A stretch of DNA of 64,000 bases from Siphonodentalium dalli (taxonomy: Eukaryota > Mollusca > Scaphopoda > Gadilida > Siphonodentaliidae), in NCBI GenBank assembly GCA_032622095.1, contig CP136067.1, positions 44,497,549-44,561,548 on the forward strand, in the 5' to 3' direction. Made by a program: the position numbers and the translations under genes. Position 1 is the stretch's first letter, and every line of letters begins with the position of its first letter. This document shows positions 51,806 through 63,740 of this stretch, one piece after another. A model generated the notes under the pieces. It saw only the letters and a program-made list of their open reading frames with translations, was not told the DNA's origin and did not search any database.

Positions 51806-52182
51806 GGCGACACCAATTTTTAAGTCTGGTTTACGAACACCTCCTACAACTTTGTTTCCATTTCATGAAAAAAAAAAAAACTTTTTTTGTCCCAAAATAT
51901 TTTACACGCGTACTGATTTTCATGTGCTGTCGCATCCGGTTCTGCTTATGATCATTTACAGATCCATATTTTCACGTATTTCATGACAAGATATGTCTTG
52001 TTTGGTTTGAACAGAATTTCATTCAAAAACATTTTTTCACAATTTTTGTAAAATTTATGTAAAATTCCACGATTTACTTGATATAAATTGAGGGAAAATC
52101 TTTTTTATTTTTATTTTTTTCCCTCCTGCATCTACTTTTTTTCTCCCCACATCGTAAACCAGACTTAAAAATTGGTGTCGCT
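51806..52182. mobile_element. PIF/Harbinger-like MITE, family E, copy 2
   Basis: The GGCGACACCAATTTTTAAGT terminal repeats are the same as in copy 1, with TAA on both sides, in the opposite orientation. Internal 'ttttacacgcgtactgattttc' pieces are shared. Confidence 0.7.
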
Positions 52183-52489
52183 TAAATATCATCTGATGGA
52201 GTCAAAATCATTGAACCGTCACTTATGCATGCACATGTTGTCTTGATGTTGAGTCTGGCTTTCATCATTTTCATTAGTTTTAATACTGTTATATCCACCA
52301 AAGGTTGAGGTGTTATGGAACAACTGTATGGCATCGTATACTGTTATCTTCCGAGTAAATATGGAGTCTCTAATTCTTTTATCAGTCACGCATCTACTCA
52401 TCAAATAGTATAATCCTTAAATATTTGTAGTCCAGGTGATCTCGACTGCACAGTACATGTATAAACATTCATCTGTGCACAGTGTGTTT

Positions 52490-52705
52490 TAAATTTCTTT
52501 GCCGTGTAACAACTGTTGTCCCAAGTTTCAATGCCTTGTCCTCCTGGTATGTACTAGTAGGGATTACCAATTTACCATTGCCGTGTTTTAATTTGCAATT
52601 TTGATGATGACGCTCACTAAGCTTGTTGATAATTTTCTTTGTCGTGTAACAACTGTTGTACCAAGTTTCTATGCCGCGTCCTCCTGGTATTTAGGGATTA
52701 CCGGT
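52490..52705 (+). repeat. Two-copy direct repeat
   Basis: CTTTG(C/T)CGTGTAACAACTGTTGT and 'caagttt' and 'cctcctggtat' occur at about 52497-52567 and 52637-52705, a ~140-bp direct duplication. Confidence 0.6.
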
Positions 52706-52887
52706 GCCTTTAATAGCGTCAGATGCATCATTGCCAGTTAATGTACATTAGAGTGGAACTGAATTAACAATGTCACATTGACACAGTACTCAGTTAAGAC
52801 CAGTAAAACAGCAAAAGTAGTATTATTGTACAGCAGGCTTATCACTATCAGTACTTACTACATGTACTGACCCCTTACTATCGTGGA

Positions 52888-53480
52888 TCAATCTGAATCT
52901 GAATGGTTACGCTGCAGATCCCAATTATGGTAATTTCGCAGCGGGCGAGAGAGTCTCAGATCTTTTCCTTCAGCGCACTCTTGAAGGAATCCACAGGCTG
53001 TTGTTGTAGGATTAAGGATTCCTCCAGCTGATTCCAGTCGCATATAGTTCGAACAAATGTGGAATTAGCGAACTGAGCTGACACATATGGTATAGCCTCG
53101 TAGCACTGACTGTTGTTCCTTTAAATTAGGTGCCGAGGAATTTGGCTGGTGACGTAGCCTGTCAGAACTTTGCTCTGCGATCTAAGACGCCTTGTTTCGG
53201 GTGTAAAGTATTGATTAGGTGGTATAGCCGGGACCAATCCACCCACCACCTTACTCATGAATCCCAGCCGATTTATTTTCCGCCGTTTCTGCAATGTTGG
53301 TAAATCTAGCTCGTAGAGGATCTTGGTCATATATCCATCTTCTTTGCTCTTATAGTCTCTTTTAATGAAACGGGCTGCTCTACGCTGGATTCTTTCCAGC
53401 TTGTCGATGTGATTTTGTTGGTAGGGGTCCCAGATGGTGTCTGCGTAGTCCATGATCTTCAAACTTCTCAATTCTTCTTC
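52888..53480 (-). mobile_element. 5'-truncated non-LTR retrotransposon (CR1/Jockey-like)
   Basis: This holds the reverse-transcriptase C-terminal tail, a short 3' UTR and a terminal (ATTCAG)2ATTGAT microsatellite at about 52888-52904. CR1/L2-type elements end in such short repeats and not in poly-A. The 5' end is cut at about 53480, as usual for target-primed insertions. Confidence 0.75.
52956..53471 (-). pseudogene. Reverse transcriptase C-terminal fragment
   Basis: YADTIWDPYQQNHIDKLE and QRRAARFI followed by LPTLQKRRKINRL are the standard thumb/C-terminal block of Jockey/CR1-superfamily polymerases in marine invertebrates. A TAA at 53121-53123 interrupts the frame, which continues with NNSQCYEAIPY and DWNQLEES to TGA at 52956. 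The catalytic FADD region is absent. Confidence 0.85.
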
Positions 53481-54189
53481 TTCTGGACAGGTGCATTATG
53501 AGCAGGCCACTGGCACTACATCATGATTGTACCGGTACCACAAATTCAATTTTGAGAAAATATTCTGGTTATGGCCAGGTAGCTGAGGTACTGTTCAATA
53601 CTATAGTTGATCCGTTTCGTTATCGTAGCTTAATTCTTACTGTTCCGGGAATTGAAATATTTTTTGTCACATGAAATTCAGTCTTTTTCGATATTTGCGC
53701 ACATCCATGGGGAGAAATCGGCGAATCTTATATATAAGTCCACAGTTTATCCGTTTGTAGCCAATACACCATTTCCTTCTGTCAATCCGCGTTGATTCGC
53801 GACAAAATTAACTCAAAATACCACAAGGAATAATCCGCGCTTCATTTTGAAGAACGATAACTAAAAGTTAAGATTGTAATTTGGCTGCAGAAACGAAACG
53901 AAACGAATTTTGAAACACAATAATTGTATTCACTAATATTTTCCTGTTGGTATATGGTCTACTATAGTATATGCAATCATTTATTTGAAATAATAAGTAT
54001 CACTTAGAGAATAATTCTTACTGATAATTAGAAATCTCTTTATTTTGTATCCCTTTAATATTAAATAATGGCCCTGAAAATTGTCTGTTTGTCAGTTTAA
54101 TGTTCACTAATTATAGCTAGGCTGTTAGATAAAGTATGATATTGCTTCATTTGTCCGGGGTAGTGTATTGTCATACTGTCATAATAAAC

Positions 54190-56025
54190 TTCAAGTAAAA
54201 AGGTAACTACTCGTCAATGATGCTTGAATACATAAATGATTAATAAGGTAACAACTACCCGTCAATGATCGACGTCTTAATATAGAAAGGTTTTATAAGG
54301 TAACTAACTACACGGCAATGATACTTATTATAGAAGGTTAATAACTTCTTGTCAATGATGCTTTAATATAGAAAGGGTTAATAAGGTAACTACCCGTCAA
54401 TAATGCTTTAGTGTAGAAATTGTTACTAAGGTAACTACATGTCAATGATGCTTTAATAAAGAAAGGGTTAATAAGATAAAGTTCTACACGTCAATGATGC
54501 TTAAATATAGAAAGGGCTAATAGGGTAACTACACGTCAATGATGTTTTAATATAGAAAGGGTTAATATGGTAATTACACGCCAATGGTGCTTTAATATAG
54601 AAAGGGTTAATATGGTAACTACCGTCCATGATGCTTTAATATATAACTGGCTACTATGATAACTACATGTCAATGATGCTTTATTGTAGAAAGGGTTAAT
54701 AATGTAACTAATCACCAATGATACTCATTATAAAAAGGGTTAATAAGGTAACTGCCTGTCAATTATTGCTTCAACGTAGAAAGGGTTAATAAGCTAATTA
54801 CACGCCAATGGTGCTTTAATATAGAAAGGGTTAATATGGTAACTATCAGTCAATGATGCTTTAATATAGAAAGTGTTATAATATGGTAACTGCACGTCAA
54901 TGATGCTTTGATACAAAAATGGTTAATAAGGTAATTACCCGCCAATGGCGCTTTAATATAGAAATGGTTTATAATGTAACTACTCACCAATGATACTTAG
55001 TATAGAAAGGGTTGTTTAATGTAACTACCTGTCAATTAATGCTTTAATATAGAAAAGGTTAATAAGGTAACTACACGCCAATGATACTTAGTATAGAAAG
55101 GGTTGGTAAGGTAACTACACGACAATGATACTTTAGTATATAGAGGGTTAATTAGGCAACTACCCGTCAACGATGCTTTAATATAGAAAGGGTTAACATG
55201 GTAACTACACGTCAATGATATTTTAATAAAGAAAGGGCTAATAAGGTAACTACATGTCAATGCTGCTTTAATACAGAAATGGTTAATAAGGTAACTTCAC
55301 GTCAATGATGCTTTAATATAGAAAGGGTTAATACTGTAACTACTCACCAATGATACTTAGTATAGAACGGGTTAATAAGATAACTACCCAGCAATAATGA
55401 TGCTTTAATATAGAGAGGGTTATAATAAGGTAACTACACGTCAATGATGCTTTAATACATAAATGGTTAATAAGGTAACTACCCGCCAATGGCGCTTTAA
55501 TATAGAAAGGGTTAATAATGCAACTACTCACCAATGATACTTAGTATAGAAAGGGTTAATAAGGTAACTACCTGTCAATTAATGCTTTAATATAGAAAGG
55601 GTTAATAAGGTAACTACACGCCAACGGTACTTAGTATAGAAAGGGTTAATAAGGTAACTATATACGACAATGATACTTTGATATATACAGAGTTAAGGAG
55701 CAAACTACCCGTCAATGATGCTATACTATAGAAAGGGTTAACATTGTAACTACACATCAATGATATTTTAATATAGAAAGGGTTAATAAGGTAACTACGC
55801 GTCAATGATGCTTTAATAAAGAAAGGGTTAATAAGGTAACTTCACATCAATGGTGCTTTAATATAGAAAGGGTTAATAATGTAACTACTCACCAATGTTA
55901 CTTAGTATAGAAAGGATTAATAAGGTAACTACCTGTCAATTAATGATTTAATATAGAATGGTTAATAAGGTAACTACACGCCAATGGTGCTGTAATATAG
56001 AAAGGGTTAATAAGGTGACTTCAAT
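54190..56025 (+). repeat. ~45-bp satellite array (about 40 copies)
   Basis: The monomer is roughly GGTAACTACACGTCAATGAT plus GCTTTAATATAGAAAGGGTT plus AATAA. Variants TCACCAATGATACTTAG, CTGTCAATTAATGC and ACGCCAATGGTGC recur together in this order at about 54703, 54977, 55520 and 55880, a higher-order pattern. Each unit carries a GGGTTAAT end with a TTAA. Open frames with repeated 'INPFYIKASLTCSYL' are a product of the repeat (minus strand). Confidence 0.9.
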
Positions 56026-56039
56026 GCAGATTATACAGT

Positions 56040-56330
56040 TTAACAAAATACCACAGGTGTATATATCCGGGTGAACACTGTAGTAAATACCTGGGCGAAA
56101 CCCTGGTGTAAATACCTGGGTGTAAATACCTGGGTGTAAATCCGTAAAAACCCGGGTAAACTGGGGTTTATACCTAACATATATCGAAAACACCTGGGTA
56201 AATCTATATAAATCCCTGATTTACCTGGGTGTAACCTGGGTGTGACCTGGGTGGAACCAGGGTAAAACCTATATGTACCGGGGTATACCTAGGTAAACAC
56301 CAAGATTTACCCAGGTACATTTTTATATGG
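56040..56330 (-). repeat. CCTGGGTGTAA array, second locus
   Basis: Short CCTGGGTGTAAATA-type units end in ATTTACCCAGGTACATTTTT plus ATATGGG, the inverse of the start of the array at 41211. The two loci are therefore related. Confidence 0.7.
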
Positions 56331-56849
56331 GATATATTCGGATTAATTTGAAGGATGTGCTAGACCTGATAGATAGGCCTGCGCATGGTACCAACTTGGC
56401 CTCCCATAAATATAAATAGAACTCACTCATGTCCGTGTATTTGATTTACTTTCATGATTGTACCATGGTTTGCAAATCAAATTATTTGTCGTAAAAAAGT
56501 CATCTGAAAGTTAAAACCGAGGAAATGACTTAATTTTATGCTTTTAAATAGTTCTAAAGCATCATTTTTGATGACGACCTTATTTTTTGCTCTCGGATGC
56601 AGCTTTCCGGTTGATGCAGCGAGTTCATCTCCCGAAAAAGAATAGTCGCACACACGACAAATATTATCTGCTGTAAGTTTATGTCGCGACACAGGCCATT
56701 GCTATTGGCGAGTATTGCGAAGCACAACAAATAACACGTGGGGGACACCTGTCAATCATCGATGTATTTTTTTTAATCCGTGACGTCATTTTGGGGAAGC
56801 TCTTCGCTGAATAGAAATGGTTTTGGCCACATAAGCTCCAGACTCTATA

Positions 56850-56874
56850 TTTCAAATATAGAGTCGACGTTCAC
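56850..56874. repeat. Short perfect palindrome
   Basis: GACTCTATATTT and AAATATAGAGTC flank one C. It sits in unannotated sequence that has no gene. Confidence 0.6.
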
Positions 56875-57446
56875 CCAGACTGGGCTTTGCGTTGCTTACA
56901 ATAAATTATAATGCAATTTCTCCTGGGTATTAATTCACTGATTATTGCGATATCAGCTCACAAAACTCTCAAAAAAGCATGCAATCTTTAGCTGGGACCA
57001 CCCCCTAATGCGGAACAAGTATTAACAAAAAAATTATTCCCAGACTTCTTTGTTCAATGTTATAAAGTTCCCTGTCAGAACATCAAAAAGTTCCCAGATT
57101 TTGTAGCTGAACAGAAGCAGAGTCATGATCTATATAGAATATTATAGTCTGTTGACGCTTGAAATGCAAGGCATGATGTATTTGATTCTAAGATTAGCTA
57201 CTGTCTTTTAGAGTCATAGAGTGAAGAGTCATAGAGATTTATTCATATATTTTTGCATATATTTTATTATTGAGTATTTTTGTATTATATCTAATTATTG
57301 ATGATTGATTTCATTTTAATCCACTGATGTCTTTCATTGTGATTTGAGAATAAATTTTTGTTATTAAAAAAGACTGATGTCTTTGTCCATTTATGCATTG
57401 CACTATAAATTTTATAACACCAAGTCGTGGTTGTACTATATCACGG

Positions 57447-57897
57447 TGGGGAATCACGTGGTTTCGAGTTGATGAGTATCACGCATTCAAAATGGCCGAT
57501 GCGATCGCAAATGCGACCAGAAATGACAAAAAAGGTAATAAACTAGGATATTGATATATTACATAGTATTTTGGCAGCTACGAGCATATGCTATGCTATT
57601 TTTCAAACAGGCTGATACCTCATTTGTGTCCAAACTAAGTTGTTTGCTCTAACATTCTAACCAAAGTTATCAGTCGTGGGATTCTCCTAGATGTAATGGA
57701 CTCAGAATGTTATAGAAAGCTACCAAGTTTTTCCGAGCAAATAAGGTAGCAACTTGTATTAAAAATAAACTAGCATATGCTTGCAACAGTCAAAATTCTA
57801 TGTTTTGTGTCAGTTCCTCATAAATTATGTTTTTGTGCGTTTGCACATCTTGAATGCATATGGTACTCACCGACCTCAAAACCACGTGATTCCCCAC
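57447..57897. repeat. Inverted GGGGAATCACGTGGTTT ends
   Basis: GGGGAATCACGTGGTTT at 57447 is inverted at about 57880-57897. The enclosed ~450 bp has TTCTAACATTCTAACC-type text but no protein. It may be a small element. Confidence 0.5.
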
Positions 57898-57914
57898 GTG
57901 TATATAGAGGATCT

Positions 57915-58048
57915 CCCAACGAGTTATGTTGGGATATAAGATTTCCAATGAGTCGATAAATTTGATTCACAACGAGTCGGAGACGAGTGTGAATCAAATT
58001 TAACAAACTCGTTTCATAAAATCTTATATCCCAACATAACTCATTGAA
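57915..58048. repeat. Foldback element
   Basis: CAACGAGTTATGTTGGGATA, TAAGATTT and AAATTTGATTCACA are mirrored by TGTGAATCAAATTT, AAAATCTTA and TATCCCAACATAACTCATTG around CGAGTCGGAGACGAG. Confidence 0.8.
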
Positions 58049-58455
58049 GAAAAAACTGAAGAAAAAAAACTAGAAATTTAAGCCTTTATAACAGATCAAA
58101 TTCCTTAAAAGAAGTTGCAATATACATATATTTACAGCATTAGCTGAGACACTTCACAACCGTATACAACAGTATTGCACTCTGGGGATGGCGACAGAAA
58201 ATATTGTCCCCCAATTTGCCTCTTTGTTTTTGTTTCTATTTTTGTTAGTGCAACAACGTGGGACAAGAATTTAACTTTAATGAACAAAGCAATAATTTTG
58301 CATTGTATGGTGTTGGTGTCATGCGTGGCTTTTCAAAATAGTATTAATCTGCCTGAATCAATGTAAAGACGCAGTGTGGTCATTTTGTTGGCGCGATGCC
58401 AAGTGATATGTAGCACATGCCTATTCATAACTAGTGAGAGATAAGGAAATATGGA

Positions 58456-60080
58456 ATTTTTAGCTCAACTACTTTGTAAAGTTTGAGCTATTGCCATGGC
58501 TTGATATCCGTCATCCGTGTGTGTGTGCGTATGTGTGTGTGTGATTCATCAACAATTTTGTTTGGCACAGGCTACAGGTAGTACCTTTGGTCTGATCATT
58601 ATGAAATTTGTCATAGCTGTTGACATTGACATGTAGATTCAAGGAACTAGTCGTTTTGGGGTCTTTCGGCAAAAAAACATGGCCGCTGGCAGCCATCTTG
58701 GATTTCAAAATTCAATCCATTAGCACGGGCTACAGGTTGTACTGTTCTTCTGATCATCATGAAATTTGTCATGCATGTTAATATTGACATGTAGATGGGA
58801 ACGAGTCATTTTGGGGTAATTTCGGCCAAAAAACATGGCCGCCAGCAGCCATCTTGGATTTTACTCTTTGCATGACTAAATCCTTTGGCACTGGCTACAG
58901 GTCGTACCTTTGGTCGGATCATTATGAAATTTGTCACGGCTGTTGATATTGTCATGTAGATGGGAAGTAGTCACTTTGGGGTCATTTGGCAAAAAAACAT
59001 GGCCGCCAGCAGCCATCTTGGATTTCAAAATTAAATCCTTTAGCACAGGCTACAGGCCATACTATTTGTCTGATCATCATAAAATTTGTCATGGGTGTTA
59101 ATATTGACATGTAGATGGGAACGAGGCTTTTTGGGGTCATTCGGCCAAACAAAATGGCCACAAGCAGCCATCTTGGATTTTACTCTTTGCATGACTAAAT
59201 CCTTTGGCATGGGCTACAGGTCGTACCTTTAGTCGGATCTTCATGAAATTTCTCACAGTTGTTAAAAATGAGATGTAGATGGGAACGAGTTATTTGGGGT
59301 CATTCGGCCAAAAAATATGGCCGCCTGCAGCCATCTTGGATTTTACTCTTTGCATGACTAAATCCTTTGGCACAGGGTACAGGTCATACCTTTGGTCGGA
59401 TCATTATGAAATTTGTCATGGCTGTTGACATAGACATGTAGATGGGAACAAGTTATTTTGGGGTCATTTGGCAAAAAACATGGCCACCAGTGGCCATCTT
59501 GGATTTCAAAATTCAATCCATTAACATGGGCTACAGGCCATACTGTTTGTCTGATCATCATGAAATTTGTCATGGATGTTAATATTGACATTTAGATGGG
59601 AACGAGTAATTTTGGGGTCATTCGGCAAAAAAACATGGCTGCCAGTGGCCATCTTGGATTTCAAAATTCAATCCATTAGCACAGACTACAGGCAGGAATC
59701 TGGTCATCATGAAATTTGTCGTGGAAGTTAATATTGACATGTAGATGGGAATGAGTCATTTTGGGGTCATTCGGCTTTAAAACATGGCCGCTGGAAGCCA
59801 TCTTGGATTTTACTCTTTGTATGACTAAATACTTTGACAAAGGCTACAGGTCGTATCTTTTGTCGGATCATCATGAAATTTGTCATGGATGTTAACATTG
59901 AGATGTAAATGGGAAAGAGTCATTTTGGGGTCATTCAGCAAAAAAACATGGCTGCCAGTGGCCATCTTGGATTTTACTCTTTGCATAACTAGACCTTTCA
60001 ACTTTCCACATTCCTAATCACTCCATTGACTGTAACACATGAAATTATACCCTTTCAAAGTTGAGCTAGTGTCGTTGACA
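58456..60080 (+). repeat. ~155-bp tandem repeat with ATGGCCGCC / AGCCATCTTGG
   Basis: About nine units share GAAATTTGTCATGG(C/A)TGTTA, 'gacatgtagatgggaa', 'ttttggggtcattcgg', AACATGGCCGCCAGCAGCCA and TCTTGGATTT. The array starts TTTTAGCTCAACTACTTTG and ends AAGTTGAGCTAGTGTCG, so it is a single dispersed element. Units alternate between two sub-types (CATTAGCAC..TACTGTT and TTTGGCAC..CGTACCTTTGG). Confidence 0.85.
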
Positions 60081-60599
60081 CTTTCATTAATGATATAATA
60101 GCGGTTTCATTTGATATATTGATGTTATTAGTGTGACCCCGATACCTCAGCCACATTGATTACGGTGACATGCTTATAAAAATAGGATAAACAAGAAATT
60201 ATGGCATTGAAATCCGTGTAAAAAATGACAACCGTGCAGTCATGAACTGCACTACTCGGACTACTATGTGTTGACTTATATGAACAACACATATTAACAA
60301 CACATTAATTAACTATAAATATTTCTTATATTACGTACACGAATTAAAAACATATTTACACAAATAAAACATAATATATTCCAAATATTCATGGTGAAAC
60401 CTCACCAGTACATATACATGTTAGTGTAAAATGTTTATGTATTTATTGCTTGCTTCTTTCTATTGTTTCTGCCTTTTCTTGTTTCCATGTTATGTAGTGA
60501 TGTTTTTATTCAATCAAATCAGTGATCAAATTTGATATTTTAATTTGATTTATTTCACTAATTTTATTCCTATGTGTTCAAAATGGTTGGATACTAACA

Positions 60600-60790
60600 A
60601 TTGTAATCAGATGTAACAATGTATCAGATGTAACATTTGTAATCAGATGTGATCGAAAAGTAATCAATTACATTTACTAAAGTAATTGTAATCGATTACA
60701 TTGAAAAAAATGTAATCAGTAATCGTAATCATAATCATCTAAATCAAAAGTAATTGTAATCGTAATCGATTACATTGTCATGTAATCACC
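60600..60790 (+). repeat. GTAATCGATTACATT simple repeat
   Basis: AAGTAATTGTAATCGATTAC-type units recur through this stretch and form imperfect palindromes. It may be the subterminal part of an unrecognised element. Confidence 0.6.
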
Positions 60791-61951
60791 CCAACCCTGC
60801 TTGTGGTAGGGGGTGGAGTCTACCTCTGAATTATCATATTGCACTAACATCTTTCACCCTTTCGTGGCTCCCCGGGGCCATTTTTTCCACTGGCCCATAT
60901 GCCCATTCTCAATTTGGATGAAATATTAGTTGTACTCGCCTCCACAACCCTTGGCCTTGGTAGTGTGGTCGTGGGAGAGTTGAACCCGGAAGAAATTGGA
61001 TACAAGCTGATTTTTGTGTTAATCGACGCGGAAAAACACCAGGAACAACATATCCAAAATCCGCAAAAATCAGCTCATGGGAAAATTCAGGATCCAAGAT
61101 GGCGTCCATAATATCTGTTGTTATCGCAAAATACTGAATTTCTGCGGTAGGTGCTCCAATTAATGCCAAATTCGTAATAAATTGAAATATATACAAACAT
61201 TGCTTTGTCGTAAACCATATCTGTAGAATGTATTTCCCAAAATGGCCGCCAAAATGGACAAAATTGAATGAAATTTACATTTTGTGCAAAATTGAAGAGC
61301 TAGTCCTATACGAGTGAACAAACTCTCGAATTATGCGAGGAAGAATGATTGCAGAGTATAAGAGAAACTTTTGATTAGAGATGTACTAATGATCTCTAAT
61401 GTATCTCACGAGAGAGCAAGCGAAACCAGGGTCTTATGAAACGGTTAAATCTTGACTTTTGTACGCCCAGAAACGGTAACATAACGCAGTGTTTTCTGTA
61501 CTGCTTATCTTGAATCGTGTGATATATGTGTAGTTAAACAGCTAAATGGGATTTAGTAGAGATGTATTGACTATGCGACCTTTTTCTAGAAGCAGAAAAA
61601 TGTGTACTCAGAGCAGTCTCACGAATGTGACCGATCATCATTTATTCTGATATCTACAGCATGAAACCTTTAAAAATTAACTGATATAAAATGGTATGAA
61701 AGATATTCATATAGTACTGGGTAAAATGCGTATATTCTATTGTCCGTGTCTCAAAATAGTAGTCATAGTTGCCTCAGATCAAGTGATAAAACAGGAATAT
61801 TTCGCTTTTATCACAAGAATGCATGGTGGTATACCATGAACTAAATTTATTAAAACACGAAGGAGTACCATAGACTATCGTCAATAAATTCTAAACTTGA
61901 CCAAAATTGCCTACATACTCTGTGACAAAGACTGTTTATACCTGGAAATTA

Positions 61952-62735
61952 TTATGCCCCCGATCTCCGATGGAGATTTGGGGGTATATAGTGGAGCCCT
62001 CCGTCCGTCCGTCCTTCCGTCCGTCCTTCCGTCCGTCCTTCCGTCCGTCCTTCCGTCCGTCCTTCCGTCCTTCCGTCCGTCCGTACGAACGTTTCAACTC
62101 ATAACTTTGGTTTCGCTAGCTCAATTCAGTTGATCTTTGGTATGCTAATAGACCAGCCGGGGGGACAAGATTTCCCCATAACTGCGGTTTCGTCCGCCCA
62201 TTTTTTCCAGAGTTACGCCCCTTTTTGGACTTAGAAAATTCAGTTTTCTGTGGCATGCGAACGTTTCAACTCATAACTTTGGTTTCGCTAATTCAATTCA
62301 GTTGATCTTTGGTATGCCAATAGACCAGCTGGGGGGGACAAGATTTCCCCATAGCCGTGGTTTCGTCCGCCCATTTTTTCCAGAGTTACGCCCCTTTTTT
62401 TACTTAGAAAATTCAGTTTTCTGCTACTTTTTTTGGTTTCCAGATGATAACTTGATTTTGGATTGTTTATTTGCAAAACCCGTTTTTTTGTGTATTACCA
62501 ATATCGCAATACAGGTCAATCGGATAATTTTTGTGAGAGTTATGACCCTTTTTCGACTTAAAAAATTCAGTTTTATTTTTAGAAAATTCAGTTTTCCTTC
62601 TATTTTTGTGGCACCAGACCAAATTTGAAGCTAATATAGAACAACATGTGGCATTTTTATAGCGCTTAACCAGAAAGTTTCTCTGATTGTACAGTCGGGG
62701 GCGTTACCTCCGCCTAGCGGTGCACTTGTATTTGG
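61952..62735 (+). mobile_element. Hairpin-started dispersed repeat with CCGT/CCTT minisatellite
   Basis: It starts at the foldback CCCCCGATCTCCGATGGAGA plus TTTGGGGG. A (CCGTCCGTCCTT)n tract lies at 61998-62083, followed by two ~170-bp direct repeats (62087 and 62262) with CGTTTCAACTCATAACTTTG. It closes near CAGTCGGGGGCGTTACCTCC. It is non-coding. Confidence 0.6.
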
Positions 62736-63740
62736 TTGAATTCACCAAGGCCACATCTACGCGAAACTTACTACGTTTTCTTCAACCGCATCACCACGTT
62801 TACTCCTTCTCCCTAATGTTACACATAGCTGCTGCACACAGAACCACAATTAATACTATTGCGTGAATGTTCAACGTTGAAATAACATCTTAAACGGTGA
62901 CCACTCGATATTTAGCATGATTATGTGGGTGGTAATGGTAAGATATTTTCAAACAAAAATATACTGAAAACTAATAGTGTGCATTGCGTAGCAGCATATT
63001 CCAGTTGTAAAGTTGTGATTGAAGTAATTTGAACAAAATTGTCTACTAATTAAGAACACGGTTTGTTAGCAGCATGAAAATTATTCTTACATACAATGTG
63101 TGTTGTACCGTCTCTTTGATATGGTGAGACGCGGTGCTAATCTATTGAAGATATGAGTGTTTCTTTACAGTATAATAAGCATTGCGACAAATATGTATTG
63201 TTTAATATCACCGGCAGTGTTGACAATTCCGGAAATATAACTAACATTTAGACCGCTAGAGTGTGCACTCAAATTTCTGTGTTACATTCAATAATTAATC
63301 ATCATGCCGAATGAAACTACCATGAACTGTGAGGCGAAACATTAGTTCGTGTGTTGCATGTCCGATATTATTATTTTTTGCCTGACAATTGGATGTTGGA
63401 TAAGCAGAACACCCAAACTTTAAAGACGCAGATCATTGGGGTTTGACTTGCGGTGCAGCTAGTGGCCGATAAATCCTTCAGATGGATCTGTTTTAATGAT
63501 GTGTGTACCTTTAAAGATATTCAACAACCGACTTGTATATTATCAATACATATTTTCACTCCTATGTGGTTATCCAATATGTTGCTTTCTTTGTTGTATT
63601 GCTTGGAGTTGTGGCCATTTTGACAGCCATTTCATGGCCACGATTGTATGATTTTCTGTGCGGGTCACTCACTGGTATAACGGCGTAATTCCGATGCCAC
63701 AATATATCGTATAATGACTTGTTTCGAGAACTGATGTAGT
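62736..63740. other. No gene seen
   Basis: This is AT-rich sequence without recognised exons, terminal repeats or tandem structure. Confidence 0.4.

Noticed and set aside
54190-56025. CRISPR-like regular array
   Set aside because: The units are contiguous with no unique spacers, there are no cas genes and the DNA is eukaryotic.
54536-56193. Minus-strand frames with repeated INPFYIKASLTCSYL
   Set aside because: They are translations of the 45-bp satellite. Each frame is short and changes with repeat indels.
57492-57535. Possible first exon: ATG with MADAIANATRND followed by GGTAATAA
   Set aside because: It lies inside a segment bounded by inverted GGGGAATCACGTGG repeats. ATGGCCG-type strings are common repeat text here.
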